NCBI RefSeq assembly: GCF_032362555.1
Contig: NC_083529.1
Location: 3,224,001 to 3,288,000, forward strand
Origin: Amyelois transitella
Lineage: Eukaryota; Arthropoda; Insecta; Lepidoptera; Pyralidae
Direction: 5' to 3'
Length of the DNA: 64,000 nt
The notes beneath the pieces are model-generated. The model did not search any database. It worked only from the letters and a program-made list of their open reading frames with translations, and had not been told where the DNA came from. This document shows positions 42,701 to 48,126 of the stretch, in pieces (the stretch's first letter is position 1; each line of letters starts with the position of its first letter). The translations under genes and the position numbers were made by a program.

Positions 42701-45000
42701 TATAAACATAAGTTATTTTGAAACCAATTTGCTTTAATTCAGTATTAATCCTTATCCACATAAATATGTTTATTACTTTCGGCTTTTCATGTAGACTAAA
42801 ATTGCCATTTACAGTATATAAATCAGACGAATAGGTTTTGAGATATAGTCGTTATAAGCAATTTGCAGCGAAACATTTAATACGGCGAACCAGCGTTCTT
42901 TCTAATACGCGTGACCGCCTGACCGCCACCTGTTTGCAAAAATAAATATGATGCCCAAAATAACTATTCCACGCGGACGAAGTCGCGGGCACAGCTAGTG
43001 TGTGAATAAAATTGCTGTGCCTAAATCGAAGTGCCAATTTTATTTCGCCTTTATGTATATGAGTAATAATTGTATGCCTTTCGTCATACTAACACTGTTA
43101 AATAGCTAAACAGCACAATGTAATTATTTACATATTTCTTAGTAATTGTGATTGTTTTTGTGACTACCATAAGTTTAAAGATGAGAGAAGTCTTCTTATA
43201 ATTTCTATAGGGAAAACTATAATAATAAACCTTAGTACTTTTTATATAGGCAAACAAAAATATCTATAAATTAAAACCAATTTGATATGTATGTAAACAC
43301 TACAAAGTTATTTGTATTAAATGAGCTGTAACAATGAACATATTAATAATCATAAACATACTAGGATTAAATAGAAAATTTCGATATGGTTATTTATTTA
43401 ACAATGATTGTACAGAAAGGAAATCTCGCTCCAGCCATGAGGACTTCATTCTTTGTTTTATTGTGTAAGTATATACATTTTTGGTAACTTATTTTTAATT
43501 ATGAATAAAATAAATAAGAAATGAATGTAATTTTGTTTGTGTATGTGTAAAAGAATGTGTTAGTAATTGAAAAAAAAATACAAAAAATTAGTAAGTATAA
43601 TTTTTCAAAGTTTGGTCCAAAAGTTCAACTGCCAGTGAAAACCTGTTGTATGTTTTATGTGCATAAGTTAATAAATAAATAAATATTTAAAAAAATAATG
43701 GTTGCAAAAAAACAAGATTTTTAATAAAGGCAACTAAAATCAAATATTATTGTTCATATCAGGCAACTTATAAACATAAAGACTATTTTTTTTTTATAAT
43801 CCACTCATCAAGCTCATTTTACAGTGTCTGTTTCTGGAACTCTGTCACAGGACGAAAGTGACAACAGTGACCAAGAATCAAGCAGCCCATTTGATCAGAC
43901 GTTCCATGAAAATCTTATACTTTTTAAAGAAGACTTGACAGATATAAACTGCCCATGCCCAAATATTTATAAACCTATATGTGCAAGCAATTGGAGAACA
44001 TACAAAACTAAATGTCACATGAAATGTGATCACGTTTATCCGTATTTGGAAGTTATTTTCTATGGACGATGCGAGGATATAAGGAGGATTTTGAATTTAG
44101 ATTATTACTATTGATTTTTAGTTGAATTTATAGAAGAATGTGTTTGATGTTATAAATTTAATCAAAGATTTTAGAATATTTATCTGCAAGGTCAAGACTA
44201 TTATACACTAAAACATATTAAAATAAAATATTAAATAATATTAAGTTTAAATAATATTAATAAGAAATTAATGCAAATATATATATTATGTTTTTTTCTG
44301 ATGTGCTTTATATATTTTTTATCACTGAATTAACAGAGCTGATTTCTGAAAGGGTTTTTTGTTGAATATTCACACACAGGAAATAGATTAAGAAGAATTT
44401 AAAACAACTCACCCCATCTATGATTTGACAGAAGTGCACGGCTACACTCGCACTGTTGATGTTAGGGTACTTGCTTGAAGAGTGTATCAACACAGATATC
44501 TTCTTGGACCGGATCTTGGTGGCTCGGTAACCAAACACAAACAGCATGGAATCAATGACATTACTCTTGCCACTGCCATTGGGGCCAATTATTGCTGTAA
44601 AACTCTGTATAGAAAAGTTTGTTTTTAAGTTATATAGTGTAAATATGAATGTGCGTTTTCTCTGTTAAAGGATAGTTAAAATTAATATAATAATAAGAAA
44701 GAACTTTACTTTGTGAAAGGGACCCAGAGTTTGAACACCGGCGTAACTTTTGAAGTTCTCATTGACAATATGAGTTATGAGAAGCCTAGGGCCTGTAGCG
44801 TCGAATGTTAGCGCCGGTTTTGGTGCCGGAGGAATGTAAATATCTCCAATACGCACTCCACCTTCTTCGTCGTCAGATATATGATCAATATCACCGTTCA
44901 TAGCATTATCATCAGGATTTTCTGTATCCCCGTTAGGTGCTGAAGATTCATCTACTTCCATAGGTTCTTCATCTCCCTTCTTCTTTTTTGTTTTCTGCAT
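18722..45000 (-). CDS. SMC4: Structural maintenance of chromosomes protein 4 (condensin SMC4), complete
   Basis: Twenty-five exons on the minus strand: 44710-45000, 44413-44604, 36633-36809, 36292-36396, 35589-35776, 35038-35178, 34579-34747, 34079-34191, 33520-33658, 33149-33222, 32777-32899, 31612-31729, 30368-30570, 29190-29374, 28398-28521, 27693-27834, 27343-27471, 26508-26665, 25965-26103, 24887-25066, 21379-21561, 20741-20870, 20316-20433, 19522-19705, 18722-18880. They sum to 3864 bases (1287 residues plus stop), close to the usual SMC4 length. An acidic N-terminus leads to Walker A GPNGSGKS at about residue 104. Coiled coils flank a hinge with GDLGGIDSKYDVAIS and then TMSGGGR. The C-terminal ATPase has signature LSGGEKTLSSLALVF and Walker B PLYVMDEIDAALD, and ends with ERTRNAQFIIISLR. 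SMC4 pairs with SMC2 in condensin to compact mitotic chromosomes. Intron 3 (36810-44412) holds an opposite-strand gene cluster; other introns are full of SINE and LINE copies. Confidence 0.96.
19218..19469 (-). repeat. Full-length family A repeat
   Basis: Runs from the CATATATATAACCACG tail junction to the 5' end ACACGGCAC, in the sense direction of SMC4, in the last SMC4 intron. Confidence 0.82.
19780..19975 (+). mobile_element. RTE-LINE 3' tail fragment
   Basis: Codes in frame for KSTRNRRACMKRVMNVDEAK and then CRDRGKWKDVVSAYRSGK before a stop and TGATTTTATT. These are the last codons of the RTE-type ORF also seen at 5093-6215. The copy is severely 5'-truncated and lies in an SMC4 intron, antisense to the gene. 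Confidence 0.8.
20470..20660 (-). repeat. Degenerate tRNA-SINE (family B)
   Basis: Retains GCGTTAGCCCCAAAATTCGA, ACTTGTGTTATGG and the ACGATACTATATTTTATAAT body, but the tRNA-like head is not recognisable. Confidence 0.55.
21060..21340 (+). mobile_element. LINE 3' fragment (C-terminal reverse transcriptase residues)
   Basis: The plus frame around 21145-21235 reads LFNKIPSDIKNITSFDVFRR and then QLAEHIISIY before a stop, a typical C-terminus of Jockey-like LINE ORF2 proteins, followed by an AT-rich 3' UTR. It lies in an SMC4 intron. Confidence 0.6.
21640..22040 (+). repeat. Helitron-like non-autonomous remnant(s)
   Basis: Contains the sequence style of lepidopteran Helitron families (AAATTTGCCATAAAGGTTCC, TTTTTCCGAAATCC, then CCACGCGAATCCGGGGCGAG), but no clean TC start or CTAG end was found, so boundaries are uncertain. 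Confidence 0.4.
22058..22098. repeat. Perfect 18-bp hairpin
   Basis: AATTGTACCGCATTTATA at 22058-22075 is followed, after the 5-base spacer GCAAA, by its exact reverse complement at 22081-22098. It sits between the Helitron-like remnant and the LINE insertion. Confidence 0.8.
22555..23873 (+). mobile_element. mariner transposon, nearly intact
   Basis: Length 1319 bp, flanked by TA on both sides. The imperfect inverted ends begin CATTCAGTCAGAAAAGTATC on the left and, read from the right, CTCTGTCAAGAAAGTAGC. It encloses one transposase frame. It is inserted within the pogo-like element. Confidence 0.88.
22751..23824 (+). pseudogene. mariner transposase with one early in-frame stop
   Basis: The expected start is ATG at 22751, beginning MDKNIEQRVCLKFCIANG. 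Codon 23 is TAG at 22817-22819, after which the frame is open from Met at 22829 to the stop at 23822-23824 (331 residues). The helix-turn-helix half ends with the linker-like GRPSTS region. The DD34D catalytic residues are all visible: first Asp in VTGDETW, second in HHDNAPSH, third in YSPDMAPADFF. It would cut and paste mariner DNA at TA sites. A downstream start at 22829 would lose about 26 N-terminal residues of the DNA-binding domain, so activity is doubtful. Only one lesion implies recent arrival. Confidence 0.9.
24104..24207 (-). pseudogene. pogo-like transposase N-terminal fragment
   Basis: The minus frame from ATG at 24207 reads INYKRKSTRGSTSQEVLELA and then AKEVLEKNRKYI before a stop. 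NYKRK followed by RG and an alanine-rich helix is the usual start of pogo/jerky-type HTH-psq DNA-binding domains. It supports assigning the host element to the pogo group. Only about 34 codons remain. Confidence 0.5.
25106..25672. mobile_element. Foldback element built from an inverted Tc1/mariner-type 5' end
   Basis: Two arms of about 210 bases, 25106-25318 and 25463-25672, are near-perfect inverted copies around a spacer of about 145 bases. The ends read GGGTGTCCCAAAATTAACGC and its complement, flanked by TA. Each arm contains the start of a transposase frame (MERYLIEQRVFIIKECFKNS then LAAAVRKFHTK), as in one insect Tc1/mariner-type group. It lies in an SMC4 intron. Confidence 0.85.
26124..26235 (-). 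repeat. Partial tRNA-SINE (family B)
   Basis: Only the 3' body remains: AAATTACACGGATTGTGTTA, CTCGAAATAAGTTCGAGACT and the TATTTTATAAT block. The tRNA-like head is absent. Confidence 0.7.
26256..26491 (-). repeat. Family A repeat
   Basis: Contains AATCGTGTCTATATGCCTTG, GCGGGGTAGGCAGAGTC and the 5' end ACCACACGGC. It lies in an SMC4 intron in gene-sense orientation, ending about 17 bases from an exon border. Confidence 0.8.
27047..27306 (-). repeat. Full-length family A repeat
   Basis: Starts with CATACATACATACATATGG, contains the full body, and ends GGGAACCACACGGCC. It is in SMC4-sense orientation. Confidence 0.85.
27510..27652 (+). repeat. Dispersed repeat family D (LINE or SINE 3' end)
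   Basis: GCAGTGTAGTTTGTTCCGCC, CACATGCGCTTTGGAAGCGG and GTGACGTCAATAAGTGATAC recur almost unchanged at 51935-52072. Both copies end in an AAAATAAATCTATTC tail. Confidence 0.75.
28030..28145 (+). repeat. Dispersed repeat family E
   Basis: ATGGCGCGAAAATT, then AGAGCGCGCCATTCGAACCC and AACTGTC are shared with 54143-54260. The TGGCGCG and CGCGCCA blocks form a short inverted pair. Confidence 0.6.
28535..28781 (-). repeat. Full-length family A repeat
   Basis: Begins ACATACATATATATAATCAC and ends AAACCACAGGGCAC. It follows the TMSGGG exon of SMC4, in gene-sense orientation. Confidence 0.83.
28918..29110 (+). mobile_element. Short non-autonomous Helitron
   Basis: Starts TCCTACTAATATGATT after an A and ends CACGCGGACGGCCTCTAG before a T, the A|TC...CTAG|T signature of Helitrons. 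The internal phrase AACTACTGAACCGATTACGA is the common lepidopteran Helitron body. It carries no coding capacity. Confidence 0.7.
29732..29995 (-). repeat. Full-length family A repeat
   Basis: Has the complete body with ACATCCATGGGGAAGAGATG and 5' end GGGAACCACACGGCAC, in SMC4-sense orientation. Confidence 0.85.
30150..30425 (-). repeat. Triplicated SMC4 exon-intron junction
   Basis: The end of SMC4 exon 13 and its donor (sense: CAGCATTACGAGAAGAAAGT then CACATAGTAAG) is repeated downstream in tandem. Three copies of the junction end near 30368 (the genuine donor), about 30289 and about 30199, each followed by intron-like ATTCAAATCATTC. The third copy runs into an ATTC microsatellite at 30158-30187. 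Only the first copy is joined to the rest of the hinge exon. Confidence 0.8.
30588..31093 (-). repeat. Family A repeat interrupted by about 265 bases
   Basis: The tail half is at 30588-30677 (AATCACGTCTATATCGCTTG) and the 5' half at 30943-31093 (AAAGTGACAGGTTGCCAGCC to CCACACGGC). The sequence between contains two diverged copies of ATTGATATCTCTATA and a GA run. Confidence 0.75.
31184..31436 (-). repeat. Full-length family A repeat
   Basis: Runs from CATATGGTCACGTTTATATC to AGCCACACGGCAC. It is followed 35 bases later by an RTE-LINE tail in the opposite orientation. Confidence 0.85.
31471..31601 (+). mobile_element. RTE-LINE 3' tail fragment
   Basis: Encodes ACMKRVMNVDEAKEVCRDRG then KWKEVVSAYPSGKEA, followed by TGATTTTATGTATGTATG. 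It ends about 10 bases from the donor side of an SMC4 exon, antisense to SMC4. Confidence 0.82.
31768..32006 (-). mobile_element. Full-length tRNA-SINE (family B)
   Basis: The minus-strand copy carries the head GGCCTCTGTGGCGCAGCG, B box GGTTCGAATCCCGG and the full body ending in TTTATTTATTA-like sequence. Confidence 0.88.
32062..32166 (+). mobile_element. RTE-LINE 3' tail fragment, diverged
   Basis: Contains GGATAAAGCGACATATTTAG, ATCATGGCAAGTGGAATGAT and GGAAAGAGGCGTGATTTTAT before TATG repeats. It has more substitutions than the copy at 31471. Confidence 0.75.
32405..32612. repeat. Inverted pair of element ends
   Basis: CTAGCGACCCGCTCCGGCTT at 32405 and AGCCGGGGCGG near 32590 are inverted versions of a common lepidopteran element terminus. 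It is probably a small non-autonomous element; class uncertain. Confidence 0.45.
32998..33115 (-). repeat. Partial family A repeat
   Basis: Only the tail-proximal half remains (ATTCACGTCTTTATTCCTTA to AAATTTAAATAGTGACAG). Confidence 0.7.
34380..34545 (+). repeat. Helitron-like remnant
   Basis: Contains CTGACATATCAACGCCAAGC, AACCGCTGGGTCTAGACTTG and a terminal region ACGCGCGCAGAGCCTC...CTAG before TTAACAC. The start was not found. Confidence 0.5.
35212..35278 (+). mobile_element. Very short RTE-LINE tail
   Basis: Only AAGTGGAAAGAGGTAGTCTC, CCCCTCCGGGAAAGAGGCGT and GATTTTTTTGTA remain, antisense to SMC4 and close to an exon. Confidence 0.75.
36428..36500 (-). repeat. Partial family A repeat
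   Basis: Tail end only: AATCACGTCTATATCCCTTG and GCGGGGTAGATAGAGCC. Confidence 0.75.
36845..37020 (-). repeat. Degenerate tRNA-SINE (family B)
   Basis: ACATGGCCTGACCGGGGTCG and ACATCCAAGACCCAGGTCAA mark a diverged minus-strand SINE near the start of SMC4 intron 3. Confidence 0.65.
37435..38165 (+). CDS. Secreted Val/Pro-rich repeat protein, nested in SMC4 intron 3
   Basis: I propose two exons: 37435-37453 (MKTILL plus one base, donor GTAAGT) and 37852-38165 (acceptor TTTTTGTCTACAG). Joined, they give a start MKTILLLSALFGLSATG, a convincing signal peptide, followed by repeats of the type SGYAVPLVPSYGPVVV and a stop at 38163-38165, 110 residues in all. The mature chain is almost free of charge and Cys, rich in Val, Pro, Ser and Tyr, and looks like a structural secreted protein (silk, eggshell or cuticle type); the true family is unknown. 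A single-base deletion at about 38160 throws the frame off the larger repeat array that follows. The tiny first exon and phase-1 intron match the two Kazal genes downstream. No Kunitz, Kazal or other domain is visible. Confidence 0.6.
37640..37765 (+). repeat. Partial family A repeat
   Basis: ACTATTTGAATCTCAATTCC, GCCATACAGC and CCCGAAAGGGATAAAGACTC are present. It lies in the predicted intron of the repeat-protein gene. Confidence 0.7.
37870..38890 (+). repeat. Coding-type tandem array, 75-bp unit
   Basis: From about 38230 the unit is 75 bp (25 codons, VPSHGPVIAPSSNAVPTASR plus YTVSL), repeated about seven to eight times; an earlier, more diverged set lies at 37900-38160. One base is missing at about 38160 and two at about 38645, so the plus frame goes 0, 2, 0, and the second lesion restores the original frame. 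Because 75 is a multiple of three, other frames on both strands also stay open. This is the downstream part of the secreted repeat protein or a broken relic of it. Confidence 0.8.
39094..39267 (+). CDS. Small putative secreted peptide, 57 residues
   Basis: The frame starts MANIRIIWISLLCLLVQC, a good signal peptide, and continues as a short basic chain with Cys-Cys (SRRCCLVKSRDV) to a stop after MPKYVK. It has four Cys after or at the end of the hydrophobic core. An in-frame upstream Met at 39064 is less likely because it buries the signal sequence. It lies between the repeat-protein gene and the Kazal genes on the same strand in SMC4 intron 3. No family was recognised. It could be a chance frame or the first exon of a longer gene. 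Confidence 0.35.
   Translation: MANIRIIWISLLCLLVQCRTNCESDEIQHETSRRCCLVKSRDVIIMRRIKIMPKYVK
39332..39560 (-). repeat. Minus-strand Helitron-like 3' end and body
   Basis: AACTAGCTATGGCCCGCGAC followed by TTCGTTCG is the complement of the usual CGAAGTCGCGGGC...CTAG terminus. The remaining body is diverged and its start was not found. Confidence 0.5.
39700..40340 (-). mobile_element. LINE 3' fragment (Jockey-like)
   Basis: The minus frame 40302-39928 reads CAKQHLVPLVTRRNVADLIF and FKVPPRTMRSNPLF, typical of the C-terminal region of Jockey-type ORF2. On the minus strand it ends in a TAAA-repeat tail (39702-39735 as TTTA on plus), as expected for a 5'-truncated LINE. Confidence 0.75.
40513..40712 (-). 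repeat. Diverged family A repeat
   Basis: Retains TTCCCTTACGTATTGGACAG, GGCCATGTTCAGCTATATGG and the GGAAACCACATGGCAC end. Confidence 0.7.
40939..41918 (+). CDS. Kazal-type serine protease inhibitor 1, secreted, nested in SMC4 intron 3
   Basis: Two exons are inferred: 40939-40966 (28 bases, donor GTAAGTAA) and 41629-41918 (acceptor TTTTTACAG). The 105-residue product begins MSTVILILMITLVRGVSLA, a clear signal peptide, followed by an acidic linker and one Kazal domain with Cys at residues 57, 59, 68, 79, 83 and 98. The spacing (1, 8, 10, 3, 14) and the core PVCASNWKTYANMC are those of Kazal inhibitors, which block serine proteases by a substrate-like loop after the second Cys. The second residue after Cys2 is Gln, so no trypsin-type P1 Lys or Arg is present and the target is unknown. 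A family A repeat and a GT run lie in the intron. The second exon alone can be read with a longer unspliced N-terminus, but that lacks a signal sequence. Confidence 0.8.
41034..41158 (+). repeat. Family A repeat, 3' half
   Basis: CTGTCACTTTTTGAATCTCT to CCCCGCAAGGGATGTAGACG and a TATG-like tail, within the intron of Kazal gene 1. Confidence 0.75.
42318..42998 (+). mobile_element. Non-autonomous Helitron, 681 bp
   Basis: Begins TCTATACTAATATTATAAAG after an A, carries AACTACTGAACCGATTTGAA, and ends CGGGCACAGCTAG before a T. The terminal block CGCGGACGAAGTCGCG can fold as a small hairpin just before the CTAG end, as in Helitrons. No coding sequence was seen. Confidence 0.78.
43437..44114 (+). 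CDS. Kazal-type serine protease inhibitor 2, secreted, nested in SMC4 intron 3
   Basis: Two exons: 43437-43464 (28 bases, donor GTAAGT) and 43825-44114 (acceptor CATTTTACAG). The product is 105 residues, exactly the length of Kazal 1. It starts MRTSFFVLLLSVSGTLS, a signal peptide, followed by a Ser/Asp/Glu-rich linker and a Kazal domain with Cys at 52, 54, 62, 73, 77 and 92 (spacing 1, 7, 10, 3, 14) and the core PICASNWRTYKTKC. The segment LEVIFYGRC closely matches LEVIFYGKC of Kazal 1, so the two are tandem duplicates. The second residue after Cys2 is Asn. It ends about 300 bases before SMC4 exon 2 on the opposite strand, so it is fully nested. Confidence 0.85.
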
Positions 45001-45486
45001 GTTATATGGTAATAATTGAAATAAAGCAGTTCGGATTTTTTAAGTTTTTACATACAAATACAATAACCGTTTCTGAAAATAATCAAAAGCGCGCTTCGCT
45101 TGTTGCTGCTTGACAGCCCTTTGACAGCTTAAGCAAAACTGACTTTGACAATAAGAAGGGGACACGAGAGACGTAGGTATGCGTCATGATGCGTGAAGGG
45201 ATTTTTGTTTTTTGGCTTAAGGATTTTCTTTCGTTACTCGGAACCTCTTTACTAAAAAACGCACTTGGAATGGAATAGAAATTGGGTATGTTTGACGCTT
45301 GCCAAAGTTAAGACTCACATTACTTACTAGCTTTAAAAGAGAACGTAGAGCAATAAGAAATGAAATAAAATTTCGTTTGAGTATGTATAAGTTTCACATA
45401 TAAGATTATTGTGTGTCGCAATATGATTCACAAATAAAACATAGATCGACGTTTTGTCTTCGAGTGCAAAAGTAAAAGTAGTTCTG
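45001..45486 (-). promoter_or_regulatory. SMC4 upstream region
   Basis: A 486-base stretch between the SMC4 start codon and the Harbinger insertion. It must contain the 5' UTR and core promoter. No TATA box in a convincing position or coding sequence was seen. Confidence 0.4.
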
Positions 45487-46425
45487 GAGGCTTACCACAA
45501 CCTTTTATAGAACCGTTCAAATATTAAGGCAGTTTATTAGCAGGCCTGCTCAAAACTCCTACCATGACGTCTTATAAGGTGAACGGTTTAAGCTGAATGA
45601 TGAACGGTTATTTTGTCTATGGCTCAATGTGGGGATGTCAATAAAGAAACGTTCAAACCTCTAATAAAAATAATAATACCATAATAATACAATAATAATA
45701 TAATTAAAGATAACAAATACTTATAAATTTAATTAAATATGAAGTTAACCTAAATTTTTCTGAATTGCAATGCATTGTTGCACGCTATAAAATACTTTTA
45801 TTTGTATAAATTAAATAAATGTTAGTTTAAATTGGTTTTGAACGAATCGGCCTGTCACATAAATTTAAAGTAGGTAGGTACCTGCTAGAATACTTGAGTG
45901 ATACTTGAAAGTTTTCGATAACTTTAAATTCGTCCCTAAGTCATAAATAATGTTTTTCATGTGTAGAGCCGTTCTGCAACCACTTGAAATATCCTTTTTT
46001 TACTTGTCACGGCTTTTTAAGTCGACGCGCCTTACCTCACAACAGTTTTAGAAGTTTGCCGGATCGCAGTGATTTTTAATATTCTTAACTTTTGAGGCTA
46101 TTATTTATTTTACAAGAAAACTATATAATGTCGTAAGTAGAAAGTGTTTACTTATAATACCAAGGTATGTAAACATTGATTCCTTTATTTCTTAGAGTCA
46201 TCTTCATCCTACTCCCAGCTTCACCTGCTTAAATCAATAATCTTTATTTTCACTTTTGCAGTAAGTTTCGGAAATCCTTATTTAGTGAAACCTGCAGATT
46301 TAAAATCTCTAGCCCTACCAGTTTACCTGGTGTGTTGACCTACAGGCACTCAATCCATGAGTTTTCTCTTTTAATTACATTGTCTCAGTTTTAAACTATA
46401 CCTAAATGTTCTTTAACTGTTTTAG

Positions 46426-47517
46426 TACTGGGTGGACCTGAAGGCCAAAATAAAACGTAAAAATAAAACAATTTGAGAGAGCATCAGCAGGACAGGAGGG
46501 GGCCCGCCAAGTGGGGAAGAGCTAACAGAAATTGACATAAAATTTTTAAGTATCCTTGGTGAGGAATATGGCATGGGTTTACCAGCGGTGCAGGTGAACC
46601 CATTGCAGGTAAGATCCCTTAAATACATTAAAGCCTACAAATTATAATTAATACAAAAAATATATGTTATGTTATATATGTATTAATGAAACCATTTATT
46701 TTTAGGATGATATGAGACCTGAAGCTGACCCCTCTGGCATTCGAGGTATTGAAGTCGAATCCATTACAGAAGAATGGTTAGAAGTTCCTTCTAGTGTATG
46801 TATTCAATTTCATTATTACTAGATTGAGATAAAACATTAATATTTATTGACTAAGGCATCGTGATCTCAAAATGTGTTGTCATAGGCGCCTAGTACATAA
46901 AACTAAGTGAATAGACTATATCATAGTAGCCTAGTGATGATGAATTATATACCATACTGATTGTATTTTGTATAATAAATTTAACAATTTGATTACATTA
47001 CAAAGCCATACAGCTGAGCATGGCTTAGCCCTTTTGAGACTGTTGGCTCTGTCTACTCCTATGGTCATAGAATGTGATTAGATAAATGAATAATTCAATG
47101 CTTTAAGTCTTCTTGAGACTGTAAGCTCTGTCTACTCCTTTGGTATAAGAATGTGATTGTATGAATGAATATTTCAATTGTTATTTTCAGGTATCTCAAA
47201 CTGTTAGTTCTATCGAGGCAGATTCTCTACCTGCAGATGTAGAAATTACTACTGCATCATCAGATTCTTCACAAAGCCACGCAGCAGCTGTCTCTGATGA
47301 GGCTGTCGGCGTCGAAGTACCTAGTGTGGTACAGGCTGAAGCCCCGCCACAACCTAGGCGACGGTGCGGACGTGCTCATTTAACAGCTGCAGAAGCAAGG
47401 GTGCAAATAGTTGAAGCTGCACGACAGAGGGCTGCTACTGAAGCTGCAAATAGTTTAATACTTCAAGAAGCTATTTGTCTCTTCCGTGAATTAGTGGCTA
47501 TAATTAGAAGAAGGTGA
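46426..47517 (+). pseudogene. Harbinger accessory DNA-binding protein (Myb/SANT-like partner), broken
   Basis: Exons 46426-46608, 46706-46795 and 47191-47517 read in one frame: YWVDLKAKIKRKNKTI, then an in-frame TGA at 46474-46476, then SRTGGGPPSGEELTEIDIKF, LSILGEEYGMGLPAVQ, an acidic exon, and a tail ending in EAICLFRELVAIIRRR. The TGGGPP segment after a basic helix and the C-terminal coiled helix resemble the second protein of PIF/Harbinger elements, which helps the transposase bind DNA and enter the nucleus. The N-terminal Myb-like exon was not found. A short family A piece lies in its intron at 46998-47065. The stop and missing exon mean it is not functional as it stands. Confidence 0.6.
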
Positions 47518-48126
47518 GCAATAATTAATTTATTCAATGTGCCAAATTCATCAAAATTGGTCCAGTAAACCATTTCAAAATGTCAATCATTTCTCTTAAT
47601 AATATTAGTATAGCTAATCCATTAATAACTTGAAGTTTTCTTTGAGATATTCACTTTTCTGCAAATTTACAGAATGTTTTGTATATATTTAAAATAAAAA
47701 AACGTTTTATTTAATTTTTATTATAATTATTAAGTTATTTTAAAATATGTCATTTTGGAATGAGCAAAATTAAAACTAGAACTACTTTTAAAAAAGTAAA
47801 AAGAAAGATGATTACTAAGCAAAATTAAATTTACAAATTAAATTATTCATGTAAAATTCTTTTACTTAACATAACATAACATTTACATTTACTTATTATA
47901 TATATATATATATACATTTACTTATTGAATAAGTACTTTTATGCTTTTACATAAAAAAATATTGGTATTCAATTTAATTTAATAACAAAAAAACTATATT
48001 ACTTTGATGAATATTAAATGAAAAAGATTATTGTTCATAAACTACCTGCATAGCTACTTATAACTTACTCTTAAAAACGAAATATTATTGAATAAAAATC
48101 TGCAATAAAATTCTATTTTTTGATTT

